A stretch of DNA of 64,000 nt from Pseudomonas sp. NC02 (lineage in GTDB: Bacteria > Pseudomonadota > Gammaproteobacteria > Pseudomonadales > Pseudomonadaceae), in the NCBI RefSeq assembly GCF_002874965.1, contig NZ_CP025624.1, forward strand, positions 248,001 through 312,000. Direction: 5' to 3'. The position numbers and the translations under genes are program-made. This document shows, piece after piece, positions 55,156 to 62,284 of this stretch. Position 1 is the stretch's first letter. Each line of letters starts with the position of its first letter. The notes beneath the pieces were generated by a model. It had not been told where the DNA came from. It searched no databases and saw only the letters and a list, made by a program, of their open reading frames with translations.

Positions 55156-55929
55156 TCAGCGCTTGCTGGCGGCTGCGATGATCACATCTGCGACCTTTTG
55201 CGGCTGCGACAGCATCGGCACATGGCTGGTTTGCACCACGGTGGTGGTGGCATTGATTTTCTTCGCGTAGGCCTGCTCCAGGCCCGGGTCGATCATGCGG
55301 TCCTTGGCGGCGACGATGTAATAGTTGGGTTTGGTTTTCCAGGCGGCGACCGTGATTTTATCGTCGAACGCCTTGCCCAGAATCGGCCCCTGGGTCACGG
55401 CAATCAGGTTGGCCTGGTCGGCAGGCAAGTCCTGGGCGAAGTTTTTCGCCACGGACGCGGCGGGCAAATACAAGTAGCCGGAAGCGTCGGCACTGATGGT
55501 CTCGAGACCCGGCGGGGTTGGGTAGCCTTTCTCGGACTCGGCAGAACTCTGGCCCTCGGACGGCGCGAACGCGGCCACATAAACCAGTGCCTTGACCTTG
55601 TCGCTGGTGCCGCCCTGAGTGATCACACTGCCGGCCCACGAATGGCCCACCAGAACCACCCGCCCACTCTGGGCATCAATCACCCGCTGGGCGGCGGCCA
55701 CATCATCGGCCAGGGACGTCAGCGGGTTTTGCACCGCCACCACCTTCAAGCCTTTGGCCTGCAACAGCGGAATCACCTTGTTCCAGCTGGAGCCATCGGC
55801 AAAGGCGCCGTGTACCAGCACCACGGTGGTGTCCGACAGCGCCGGTGTGGCGGCATAGGCCTGGCCGGTGAGCATCGCGGCGGCCATCAGTGTAGGCAGC
55901 AACAGGGTTTTGAATGTGGATTTAAGCAT
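55156..55929 (-). CDS. exported alpha/beta hydrolase
   Basis: A 257-residue protein with a signal peptide (residues 1-25, TGQAYA). The alpha/beta-hydrolase domain shows the oxyanion strand VVLVHGAFADGSSW, nucleophile elbow GHSWAGSV (Ser), acid in AAKDRMIDPG and His in TSHVPMLSQP. This type resembles esterase/EstC-like and salicylate-esterase-like proteins. ATG 55929 was chosen because it starts the signal peptide directly; an open frame of 13 codons lies before it. Substrate unknown. Confidence 0.85.
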   Translation of the reverse strand: MLKSTFKTLLLPTLMAAAMLTGQAYAATPALSDTTVVLVHGAFADGSSWNKVIPLLQAKGLKVVAVQNPLTSLADDVAAAQRVIDAQSGRVVLVGHSWAGSVITQGGTSDKVKALVYVAAFAPSEGQSSAESEKGYPTPPGLETISADASGYLYLPAASVAKNFAQDLPADQANLIAVTQGPILGKAFDDKITVAAWKTKPNYYIVAAKDRMIDPGLEQAYAKKINATTTVVQTSHVPMLSQPQKVADVIIAAASKR

Positions 55930-56187
55930 GTGGGGCACGTCCGTAAGTGAGGGGTTATCGGCCAGCACTCAAGGCGTTTGCAGCCTGCCTTAAGCATGTA
56001 GGCAAGACGCGCGGGGAGGGCGGTTATTCCAGGGAGCAGTAAAAAAACGCAGCGCCGGACGTCTCGATTGATTACATAGCATCACTAATGAAGTACTCCG
56101 CCCCACCTTTATCCACCTCAGGCAACCTCTTAAATTGGCCTCACTGCCTGCCCACCATGTCGATGGGCAAGTCACTGGAGCCTTGTC

Positions 56188-56403
56188 ATGCCATTTGTCA
56201 GCGTACGTATCACCCGCGACGGCGTTACCTCGGAGCAGAAAGCCCAGGTCATTGCCGAGATCACCGAAACCCTCGAACGCGTCCTCAACAAACGCCCCGA
56301 CCTGACCCACATCGTCATCGAAGAAGTCGACACCGATAACTGGGGCTACGCCGGCATCACCACCACCCAGTACCGCAAACAGCTCGCGGAAAACCCGTCA
56401 TGA
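56188..56403 (+). CDS. 4-oxalocrotonate tautomerase-family protein
   Basis: A 71-residue small tautomerase-like protein. It begins MPFVSVRITRDGVTSEQKAQVIAEIT, so after removal of Met the catalytic Pro1 is available. DLTHIVIEEVDTDNWGYAG is the conserved second half. Its stop overlaps the start of the next gene by four bases (ATGA). The substrate is unknown; with its two neighbours it forms a three-gene unit. Confidence 0.85.
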   Translation: MPFVSVRITRDGVTSEQKAQVIAEITETLERVLNKRPDLTHIVIEEVDTDNWGYAGITTTQYRKQLAENPS

Positions 56404-57050
56404 GCACGCCTGTCACCATCGACTTCATCTCCGACGTGGTGTGCCCGTGGTGCGCCCTCGGCGCCACCGCCCTGGAGCAAGCCATCGACAACCTGGCGGG
56501 CGAAGTGAAGGTTGAACTGACCTTCAAACCCTTCGAACTCAACCCCGACATGCCGGCCGAAGGCGAAAACGCCGTCGCCCACATGATGCGCAAATACGGG
56601 CGCAGCGCCGAGGAAGTTGCCAGCGGCAAAAGGATGCTGATGGAGCGCGGCGCGGCCATCGGCTTCACCTTCGACCTGGAAAAGCGCAGCCACTTCTACA
56701 ACACCTTCGACGCCCATCGGTTGCTGTTTTGGGCGTTGCAGCAAGGGCGCCAGCTCGAGCTGAAAAAGGCGCTGTTGCGCGGGTATTTCAGCGATGGCCA
56801 GAACGTCAGCGATCACGAAACCCTGGCGCGTCTGGCCGCCGAAGCCGGGCTGGATATTGAAGGCGCACGACGGGTGCTGGGCTCTACCGCCTACGCCAAT
56901 GAAGTGCGCGAGCTGGAAGCGTTCTACCGCGAGCACGGCATCAACTCCGTACCGGCCATGGTCCTCAATGGCCGCCAGCTGGTCTCCGGGTCGCAATCCG
57001 TCAGTTACTACGAACAGATGCTGCGGGAAATGTCCGCCGCGGCTGCTTGA
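56400..57050 (+). CDS. FrnE-like DsbA-family oxidoreductase (CPWC)
   Basis: A 216-residue cytoplasmic thioredoxin-fold protein of the FrnE/polyketide-synthesis type. It has the active-site SDVVCPWCALG, a helical insertion with FKPFELNPDMP, and cis-Pro in GINSVPAMVLNG. These proteins are disulfide isomerases or glutathione-dependent reductases of uncertain substrate. It overlaps the tautomerase gene and precedes an SDR by 31 bases. Confidence 0.87.
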   Translation: MSTPVTIDFISDVVCPWCALGATALEQAIDNLAGEVKVELTFKPFELNPDMPAEGENAVAHMMRKYGRSAEEVASGKRMLMERGAAIGFTFDLEKRSHFYNTFDAHRLLFWALQQGRQLELKKALLRGYFSDGQNVSDHETLARLAAEAGLDIEGARRVLGSTAYANEVRELEAFYREHGINSVPAMVLNGRQLVSGSQSVSYYEQMLREMSAAAA

Positions 57051-57081
57051 ACCATCCCATTTTCCCTATAGAGGTTTCATC

Positions 57082-57792
57082 ATGAGCAATTCGAAAAAAG
57101 TCGTTGTGATCACCGGCGCATCCCAAGGCCTGGGCGCTGCTGCAGTGAAGGCTTACCGCGAGCTGGATTACCGCGTGGTTGCCACCTCCCGTTCGATCAA
57201 ACCGTCGACGGATCCGGACATCCTCACCGTGGCCGGCGACATCGCCGACCCGGCCACCGCCGAGCGCGTCATCCGCGAAGGCGTAGCGCGTTTTGGCCGT
57301 ATCGACAGCCTGATCAACAACGCCGGGATCTTCGTCGCCAAACCGTTCACCAGCTACACCCACGAAGACTACGTAAACGTGTTGGCGGTGAACCTGAACG
57401 GGTTCTTCTACATCACCCAACTGGCGATTACCGAGATGCTGAAACAGGGCGCCGGGCACATCGTCAACATCACCACCAGCCTGGTGGACCACGCGATTGA
57501 TGGCGTGCCGTCGGTGCTGGCCTCGCTGACCAAAGGCGGGCTGAACTCGGCGACCAAATCGCTGGCGATTGAATACGCCAAGCGCGGGATTCGCGTGAAT
57601 GCGGTGAGCCCGGGGATTATCAAGACGCCGATGCATGGGGAAGAGACGCATGCGGCGCTGGGCAGCCTGCATCCGGTGGGGCACATGGGTGAAGCGCGGG
57701 ATATTGCGCAGGCGATTGTGTACCTGGAATCGGCTGGGTTTGTGACCGGGGAAATTCTGCATGTGGACGGTGGGCAGAGTGCTGGGCACTAA
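57082..57792 (+). CDS. SDR-family oxidoreductase with altered active site
   Basis: A 236-residue short-chain dehydrogenase. It has TGASQGLGA (cofactor loop), SLINNAGIF and a C-terminal ending GEILHVDGGQSAGH. In the active-site helix the usual YxxxK reads ASLTK, so the catalytic tyrosine is replaced by alanine while Lys is kept. That departure recurs in a recognised subset of SDRs, but such proteins may be catalytically different. ATG 57082 follows TATAGAGG. It is the last gene of the tautomerase-FrnE-SDR unit, with a terminator behind it. Confidence 0.85.
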   Translation: MSNSKKVVVITGASQGLGAAAVKAYRELDYRVVATSRSIKPSTDPDILTVAGDIADPATAERVIREGVARFGRIDSLINNAGIFVAKPFTSYTHEDYVNVLAVNLNGFFYITQLAITEMLKQGAGHIVNITTSLVDHAIDGVPSVLASLTKGGLNSATKSLAIEYAKRGIRVNAVSPGIIKTPMHGEETHAALGSLHPVGHMGEARDIAQAIVYLESAGFVTGEILHVDGGQSAGH

Positions 57793-57814
57793 GCGATACG
57801 GCTGAATAAAAAAT

Positions 57815-57846
57815 GCCCCGGACCGTGATGGTTCGGGGCGTTTTTT
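57815..57846 (+). terminator. Rho-independent terminator behind the SDR
   Basis: Stem GCCCCGGACC / GGTTCGGGGC (one G-T pair) with a five-base loop, then a G and six T. Confidence 0.85.
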
Positions 57847-57895
57847 GTGTGGCGGCTTCTAGCCAGACACTCTAAAACAAACAACAAAGAACAAA

Positions 57896-57926
57896 TGTGG
57901 GAGCCGGGCTTGCCCGCGATGGCGAT
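57896..57926. repeat. single REP unit (half of a REPIN)
   Basis: TGTGGGAGCCGGGCTTGCCC followed by GCGATGGCG; no inverted partner follows. It matches the variant of the REPIN at 24996. Confidence 0.75.
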
Positions 57927-57958
57927 GGCCCAGCCAACACACTCACAACCTGACACAC

Positions 57959-58240
57959 CTACAGATTATTGCCCGGCGACTCCAACACCTTCACCACATC
58001 ATCAATCACTGCCTTGCTCATCTCCTGCAGATAGTGCGAAGCCCAGGCGTACCGGTCCGTATCCCGAATCATCGCCGCGTCCTCCGCCAACAGCTTGGCC
58101 ACATGCAGCAAATCGGAAACGTGAGACAGCGCTTCGCTCAGGGAAACCCCGCTGTTAACGCGGAACAGAGGCTGGTCGGAATGGAATGAAAAAGGGGTAA
58201 CGCCGAGGGTAGTGAAGCCAGACGGATTTGGAGCGCTCAT
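57959..58240 (-). CDS. DUF3077-family small protein
   Basis: A 93-residue soluble protein. The core LFRVNSGVSLSEALSHVSDLLHVAKLLAEDAA matches the pseudomonad DUF3077 family (F-x-V-x-x-G-V-x-x-x-x-A-L-x-x-x-S-x-L-L). The rest is helical (YAWASHYLQEMSKAVIDDVVKVL). The start is ATG 58240; an upstream in-frame codon at 58255 is weaker. Function unknown. It is preceded by an unusually long and structured leader (58258-58460), which suggests RNA-level control. Confidence 0.8.
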   Translation of the reverse strand: MSAPNPSGFTTLGVTPFSFHSDQPLFRVNSGVSLSEALSHVSDLLHVAKLLAEDAAMIRDTDRYAWASHYLQEMSKAVIDDVVKVLESPGNNL

Positions 58241-58277
58241 CGGTAAAACTCCCATATCTAGTGAGAGCTACCACGTT

Positions 58278-58460
58278 CGTTATCAGGCGAATGGGTGGCA
58301 GCTGTGCGCAGGCTGATAAACCGGAGATACAGGAACCCGGCAGACCCGAAGGTCTCCCACGCACAGCCGCCATTGCACGAAATGGTGGGCGTAAAAAAAC
58401 GCCTGCACATCGTGGTTGTGGGGCGCTGTTGCGCCTGCATCTTGCCGGGTTATCAGGCCC
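58278..58460 (-). ncRNA. structured leader RNA with competing pairing segments (P4 immunity-RNA-like)
   Basis: Three short segments are in order. A (58280-58286, TTATCAG) and C (58445-58456, CCGGGTTATCAG) both pair with B (58313-58324, CTGATAAACCGG), over 7 bases with A and 11 of 12 with C, so B can bind only one at a time. Around B is a further near-perfect helix, 58297-58308 with 58360-58371 (11 of 12 pairs). Between them lie small hairpins: GACC-CGAA-GGTC, CCATT/AATGG, GGCGT/ACGCC and GGCGC-TGTT-GCGCC. The A-B-C order and alternation recall the phage P4 CI RNA, which blocks its own leader. Short overlapping ORFs here (for example 58258-58440, minus) are probably by-products. Strand is inferred from the downstream DUF3077 gene. 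Confidence 0.5.
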
Positions 58461-58831
58461 GATCGCTGAATTGGCAGCGACGGGGGAGGGTAGCGTGGTG
58501 GTGGGGTGGGTGCAACTGGGGAAATAGTTGTTTCGTTTTTCTGCTGCCGTGCTTGCTTCTGGCGGCCTGAAGATGAGTCTGTCGCGTCTTCTCAGAACGC
58601 GGAGCTTGAAGGGCAGGTTTGCCATTCCTGCAGCCAGCTCAGGATGAAAAATCGTGCGGCTCGTGCAGTTATGCCGTTTTATGGATACGTCATAATTATT
58701 GGCTACCCATAATTTCGCATAAAACGCTGAAGGCGGGACTTCGCTACGGGAATTGGTCTATCTGGAGGCTCACCGGCTTGTTCAGTTTGGGCGCCAGGCG
58801 TAGACAGAATATGAACACCCCAGAAACAACA
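58461..58831. other. gene-free stretch upstream of the DUF3077 leader
   Basis: About 370 bases with no convincing gene. The overlapping short ORFs lack ribosome sites and family features. Any promoter for the DUF3077 leader should lie here on the minus strand, but I found no clear -35/-10 pair. AT content rises from about 58660 onward, toward the island boundary. Confidence 0.45.
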
Positions 58832-58857
58832 AAGCCCCCGCATTTCTGCGAGGGCTT
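58832..58857 (-). terminator. terminator hairpin behind a tRNA-like 3' end
   Basis: Plus-strand arms AAGCCCCCGCA / TGCGAGGGCTT (one C-A mismatch) with a TTTC loop. Read on the minus strand it is followed by TGTTGTTT and comes ten bases after a CCA end, exactly where a tRNA gene's terminator would stand. Confidence 0.65.
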
Positions 58858-58866
58858 CGTTTTGTA

Positions 58867-58888
58867 TGGTGCGGCACCAGGAGTCGAA
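58867..58888 (-). pseudogene. tRNA 3'-end remnant (probable attachment-site half)
   Basis: On the minus strand it begins TTCGACTCCTGGTGCCGC and ends ACCA. That is a T-loop (TTCGACT), T-stem strand, acceptor strand and CCA end. No D or anticodon arm follows upstream. It resembles the tail of a Thr-type tRNA, but the acceptor strand is one base short, so it is not a functional gene. It stands at the point where the DNA becomes AT-rich, as expected for an island junction made by tRNA-targeting integration. Confidence 0.55.
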
Positions 58889-59080
58889 AAACGTCTTAAC
58901 TTATTGAAAATAATGGATTTTATTTTCTTATTAATTAATTCTACCTCATGAACTATCCTTGTGGACAGCCAAATGATGCTGTCATCCGTGGGGCGAGGGG
59001 GGAGATATAGGAGCCAGTCAATAGGCAGTGGTGACAATAATAATAAGACCATTGGACCTACTTTGGGGTGGTGGTGCTTG

Positions 59081-59109
59081 TTGACGTGCAATGGCAAAAA
59101 AGTTAATTT
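59081..59109 (+). promoter_or_regulatory. possible sigma-70 promoter of the HAD-PRTase/DprA-like operon
   Basis: TTGACG, 17 bases, TAATTT. It stands 81 bases before the first ATG in an AT-rich leader, overlapping a small GTTAA/TTAAC inverted repeat at 59102-59114. The -35 is near consensus and the -10 is weak. Confidence 0.45.
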
Positions 59110-59190
59110 TTAACTGTTAAGATTAGGTCTCACTTCACCGGCTTGTAAGATAATCAAATCAGGGATGTAAAATTGCGTAGGAAACGAATT

Positions 59191-60438
59191 ATGTTTGAGC
59201 TTTGCTTGTTTGATCTTGATGAGACTTTGATTAAAACTGAAGATTTAAAAGAAGTGCGCGAGGCGTGTAAGCGCAATCAGAATCCTGCCCACCTTCAGAA
59301 GGTGGTAGACGGATTGAAGTCTAAAAAAGATCGATGCATTTACAGTTTAGAAATATTGAATTTGATTAGGTCGACATACCCGAAGCTCAAGATAGGTGTT
59401 TTTACAAGATCTCCAAATAGCTACGCGAAAACCGTACTAGATTGGGCATACCCGGGTTTTAACTGGGATATTTTAGTTGCCTATGAAGATGTGAGGCATA
59501 CAAAGCCTTATGGAGAAGGTATCAAGAAAGCCATGACGGCTTTCAATATTGAATATTTAGATCGGGTAATGCTTGTTGGCGACAATGACGCCGATGTTCG
59601 CGCCGCTTATAACTGTGGGTGCTTGGTTACTTTAGATAAGGGAGCATGGCCTTATAAGTGGGGCCAAGAGCACTGGAGGGCATTAGATTACATACCCGAT
59701 GCAGTGATCAGTGCTCCTGAGCAAATTATTGAGGTTTTGGCTAATCCGGTGGCTTTTCTCCCTGCCTTAGAGCGGGCTTTTGCTGGTGATGAATCGAAAG
59801 AAAACACCACTCGGTTTGATAAGGTAAATTATTTTGTCGCTAAGACCGCCGGTGGCGACAATACGGCCTATCCTATTTTTGTTTGCGGTCGTTCTTTTGC
59901 GAATTATGACTCGATAAGCGAGCGAAAAAAATGGCATGAGCTTACCGAGTCTATTGAAAAAAATAAAGATTCTGACGAGTTTCCGGTAGAGTGGGTGGAA
60001 ACAGTAAGAGTCTTTATAAGAAAAAATTACATGGCCTTTTTTAGACCTATAAATATTGTTATTTCAGTCGTCCCTCATAGGCCTGGTCGAAAACCACGTT
60101 TAGAAAACTTTTTGACTCAGCTCAAAAAGTCGTTTGAAGAAGTACCTATGCTGAATTACAATGTCTCTATTGCACCTAAGTTGCTAGAGTATAAGGTGGG
60201 TGTAAAGTCTCAGCACAACGATCATCTCGGGCGAGATGATAGATTTATTAATGTACGAGATCATTTGGTTGTTAAGATGCCGGAGCTTATAGTTGCTGGT
60301 ACTTACTTTCTTGTCATTGATGACGTGACAACTACCGGAGCGTCATTGATTTATGCGTCTAAATATCTGAAGGCGGCTGGCGCTATAGACGTTAAATGTC
60401 TCTCAATGGCTAAAAATATTGGTAACTTGTATACATGA
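59191..60438 (+). CDS. HAD phosphatase-phosphoribosyltransferase fusion protein
   Basis: A 415-residue two-domain protein. The N-terminal HAD domain (residues 1-190) has motif I FDLDET (nucleophile Asp8, general acid Asp10), motif II FTRS (Thr72), Lys105 and motif IV GDNDADV (130-136). The C-terminal domain (about 215-415) is a type I phosphoribosyltransferase of the ComF-like kind. Its PRPP loop is VIDDVTTTGAS (375-385), preceded by ISVVPHRPGRKPR. It probably makes or consumes a ribosyl-phosphate compound whose phosphate the HAD removes. ATG 59191 has AGGA eight bases upstream; TTG 59173 is a poor alternative. Its stop overlaps the next start by four bases. AT-rich codon use marks it as foreign. 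Confidence 0.8.
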   Translation: MFELCLFDLDETLIKTEDLKEVREACKRNQNPAHLQKVVDGLKSKKDRCIYSLEILNLIRSTYPKLKIGVFTRSPNSYAKTVLDWAYPGFNWDILVAYEDVRHTKPYGEGIKKAMTAFNIEYLDRVMLVGDNDADVRAAYNCGCLVTLDKGAWPYKWGQEHWRALDYIPDAVISAPEQIIEVLANPVAFLPALERAFAGDESKENTTRFDKVNYFVAKTAGGDNTAYPIFVCGRSFANYDSISERKKWHELTESIEKNKDSDEFPVEWVETVRVFIRKNYMAFFRPINIVISVVPHRPGRKPRLENFLTQLKKSFEEVPMLNYNVSIAPKLLEYKVGVKSQHNDHLGRDDRFINVRDHLVVKMPELIVAGTYFLVIDDVTTTGASLIYASKYLKAAGAIDVKCLSMAKNIGNLYT

Positions 60439-62171
60439 GTACAATTTCGAGTTCGACGCAGTTTTTTCTAGCGCTTTCAATGCTTAAAGGCGTCGGGCCT
60501 GTTACGTTGCGGAAAATAGCCCGCGGATATCATTTGAATGAAATTGATATCGAAGTGGTAGCAAGTAATACCCCGCAAATTGCTAAGGCGCTACTAAGCG
60601 CAGATGCTTGGTCAAACGCTTTGCGGGAAGCGGAAAGACAAATTGAGCAAGCCTGCCAACATCAATCCCGTATTATATCTCCATGTGATAGCGACTACCC
60701 AAAATTGCTTTCTATCACAAAGGATGATCCTTTTATATTGTATATAAAGGGCGCCTTAGCTAAAAACCCAGAAAAGTCGGTAGCTATTATTGGGACACGT
60801 GAACCGACTCCTCATGGACAAATCATTGCGACAAGAATTACGCAATTTTTCGTTGAAGAAGGCTGGAGTATTGTCAGTGGATTGGCTATCGGATGTGATG
60901 GTATCGCGCATCAGGCTGCTTTAGATGCAGGAGGACATACAGTCGCCGTATTAGCTCATGGACTTCATACTGTTGCACCTTCTCGTCACAAAAAGCTAGC
61001 AGAAAACATAGTTGAAGCTGGTGGAGCGTTAATAAGTGAATACCCTTTTGGCCAAGATATCCAAAAACAACAGTATGTTAAACGTGATCGGACCCAAGCG
61101 GGCTTAGCGCAAGGTGTAGTCATGGTCCAATCTGACATTATTGGTGGAAGCTTGCATGCGTCACGCGCTGCAATAGACTATGGACGTTGGCTTGCTGTGC
61201 CATATCCCACTGGCAAGGACTTGGAGAACAAGGAGCTCAAAGTACAAGCAAATTTAGTAATTGCAGATGCGGGCGATGCGGAGAGAGTGGCTCTACTTAG
61301 GTGTTCGTTGAAGGATCTGTCTCTTGTTAAGGTCCTGCGCAGTAAGGAAGACTATTTTTCAATGCTTTTTCCGCGAGCCGGCGGCGAAACTGCGACGTCT
61401 CAGCTAGATACTTTTGACCAAGTTGATTCCGGTCGTCATATTACTCACGTTACTCCAGCGTCCGAAAATAAAATCAGTATTGAAATATCAAACCCCGCGC
61501 CCAATGCAGGTATGGGAACTGATGCTTTGCTCACGGAGCAAATACACATTTTTGATGAGACTAAGAAGGGTGATGCGTCAGTCTCTGTGGTTTCAAGTAA
61601 TACGTCATCCCAGCACTTGGCAGAGAATATAAAACAATATCGTATCGTTTTGTTCAGAGTGGGTGGGAATCCAATAAGGATCGTGGGTGCAGAATCACTT
61701 GATTTTAAGAGGTATAAACCCCTTGAGTCCTCGCTTGAAGGTGCAGACGTATCGAGTTTGTTGGGGGCTAGACTAGGATATATTCAAGGCAAGATTGATG
61801 AACTCCTAATTGTTTCTAATGTTGAAGGTTTTAAATCGTCTTTTTTGATTGAAGATATAGTTAGCCATATTGAGAGGGTGATTGATCTTTTAAAGCTATC
61901 CATCACTCTCAATAGCTATAGTGAGAAGCGCATAGACTTTGATAAATGCGAGGTTAAGTGTTATCTACGCAATGATAACGTCTCGTCGGCATCGGTGATT
62001 GGCTCAGGCTTTAATGTTCCGCTCGAGAGAGTATTAGACGGTTTTCTAACTTTTCCATATAAATCGGGGGGCGCCCATCTTATTGAAGAGGTTGATGGGG
62101 GAGTCGTATATCTCGAAGATCTAGTAGAAGCGTTTAATAAGATTGTTAGTCGGACCTGTATGGCGGGCTAG
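60435..62171 (+). CDS. divergent DprA/Smf-like protein with long C-terminal extension
   Basis: A 578-residue protein. It has a helix-hairpin-helix near the N-terminus (LKGVGPVTLRKIA, residues 17-29) and a DprA Rossmann core (about 80-290) with VAIIGTREPTPHG, SGLAIGCDGIAHQAAL (148-163), GGHTVAVLAHGLHTVAP and ISEYPFG. The conserved DprA RNR element is replaced by KRDR (216-219), and the SGsl-TA element reads GGSLHASRAA (237-246). Residues about 300-578 form an extension that does not resemble the usual DprA winged-helix end. It overlaps the HAD-PRTase gene by four bases (ATGA). Housekeeping dprA is normally next to topA/tsaC-like genes, so this is a separate accessory homologue. Confidence 0.8.
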   Translation: MSTISSSTQFFLALSMLKGVGPVTLRKIARGYHLNEIDIEVVASNTPQIAKALLSADAWSNALREAERQIEQACQHQSRIISPCDSDYPKLLSITKDDPFILYIKGALAKNPEKSVAIIGTREPTPHGQIIATRITQFFVEEGWSIVSGLAIGCDGIAHQAALDAGGHTVAVLAHGLHTVAPSRHKKLAENIVEAGGALISEYPFGQDIQKQQYVKRDRTQAGLAQGVVMVQSDIIGGSLHASRAAIDYGRWLAVPYPTGKDLENKELKVQANLVIADAGDAERVALLRCSLKDLSLVKVLRSKEDYFSMLFPRAGGETATSQLDTFDQVDSGRHITHVTPASENKISIEISNPAPNAGMGTDALLTEQIHIFDETKKGDASVSVVSSNTSSQHLAENIKQYRIVLFRVGGNPIRIVGAESLDFKRYKPLESSLEGADVSSLLGARLGYIQGKIDELLIVSNVEGFKSSFLIEDIVSHIERVIDLLKLSITLNSYSEKRIDFDKCEVKCYLRNDNVSSASVIGSGFNVPLERVLDGFLTFPYKSGGAHLIEEVDGGVVYLEDLVEAFNKIVSRTCMAG

Positions 62172-62208
62172 TTTATATGGGTTTTAACAGATTGCTAGTT
62201 TGGATTTG

Positions 62209-62258
62209 ATCATACCTAAAAGATGCTCGTTATTTGGCGCATAGATTTTAGGTATGAT
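62209..62258. terminator. inverted repeat between convergent island genes
   Basis: Thirteen-base perfect arms ATCATACCTAAAA / TTTTAGGTATGAT separated by 24 bases. It is centred between the stop codons of the DprA-like gene (62171) and the ATPase-nuclease gene (62285). It could work as a bidirectional terminator, although no separate T-run is present, or as a binding site. Confidence 0.5.
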
Positions 62259-62284
62259 TTCCTCGCTGAATGTGTAAATTTGCT

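Noticed and set aside
58155..58625. 156-codon minus-strand ORF and the 60-codon ORF 58258-58440 over the structured leader
   Set aside because: They overlap a multi-hairpin region and the DUF3077 start, lack ribosome sites and have RNA-structure-imposed composition. More likely an RNA element than proteins, although similar ORFs are sometimes annotated.
58867..58888. Functional tRNA gene
   Set aside because: Only the T-loop to CCA end is present, the acceptor strand is one base short, and no D or anticodon arm is found next to it.
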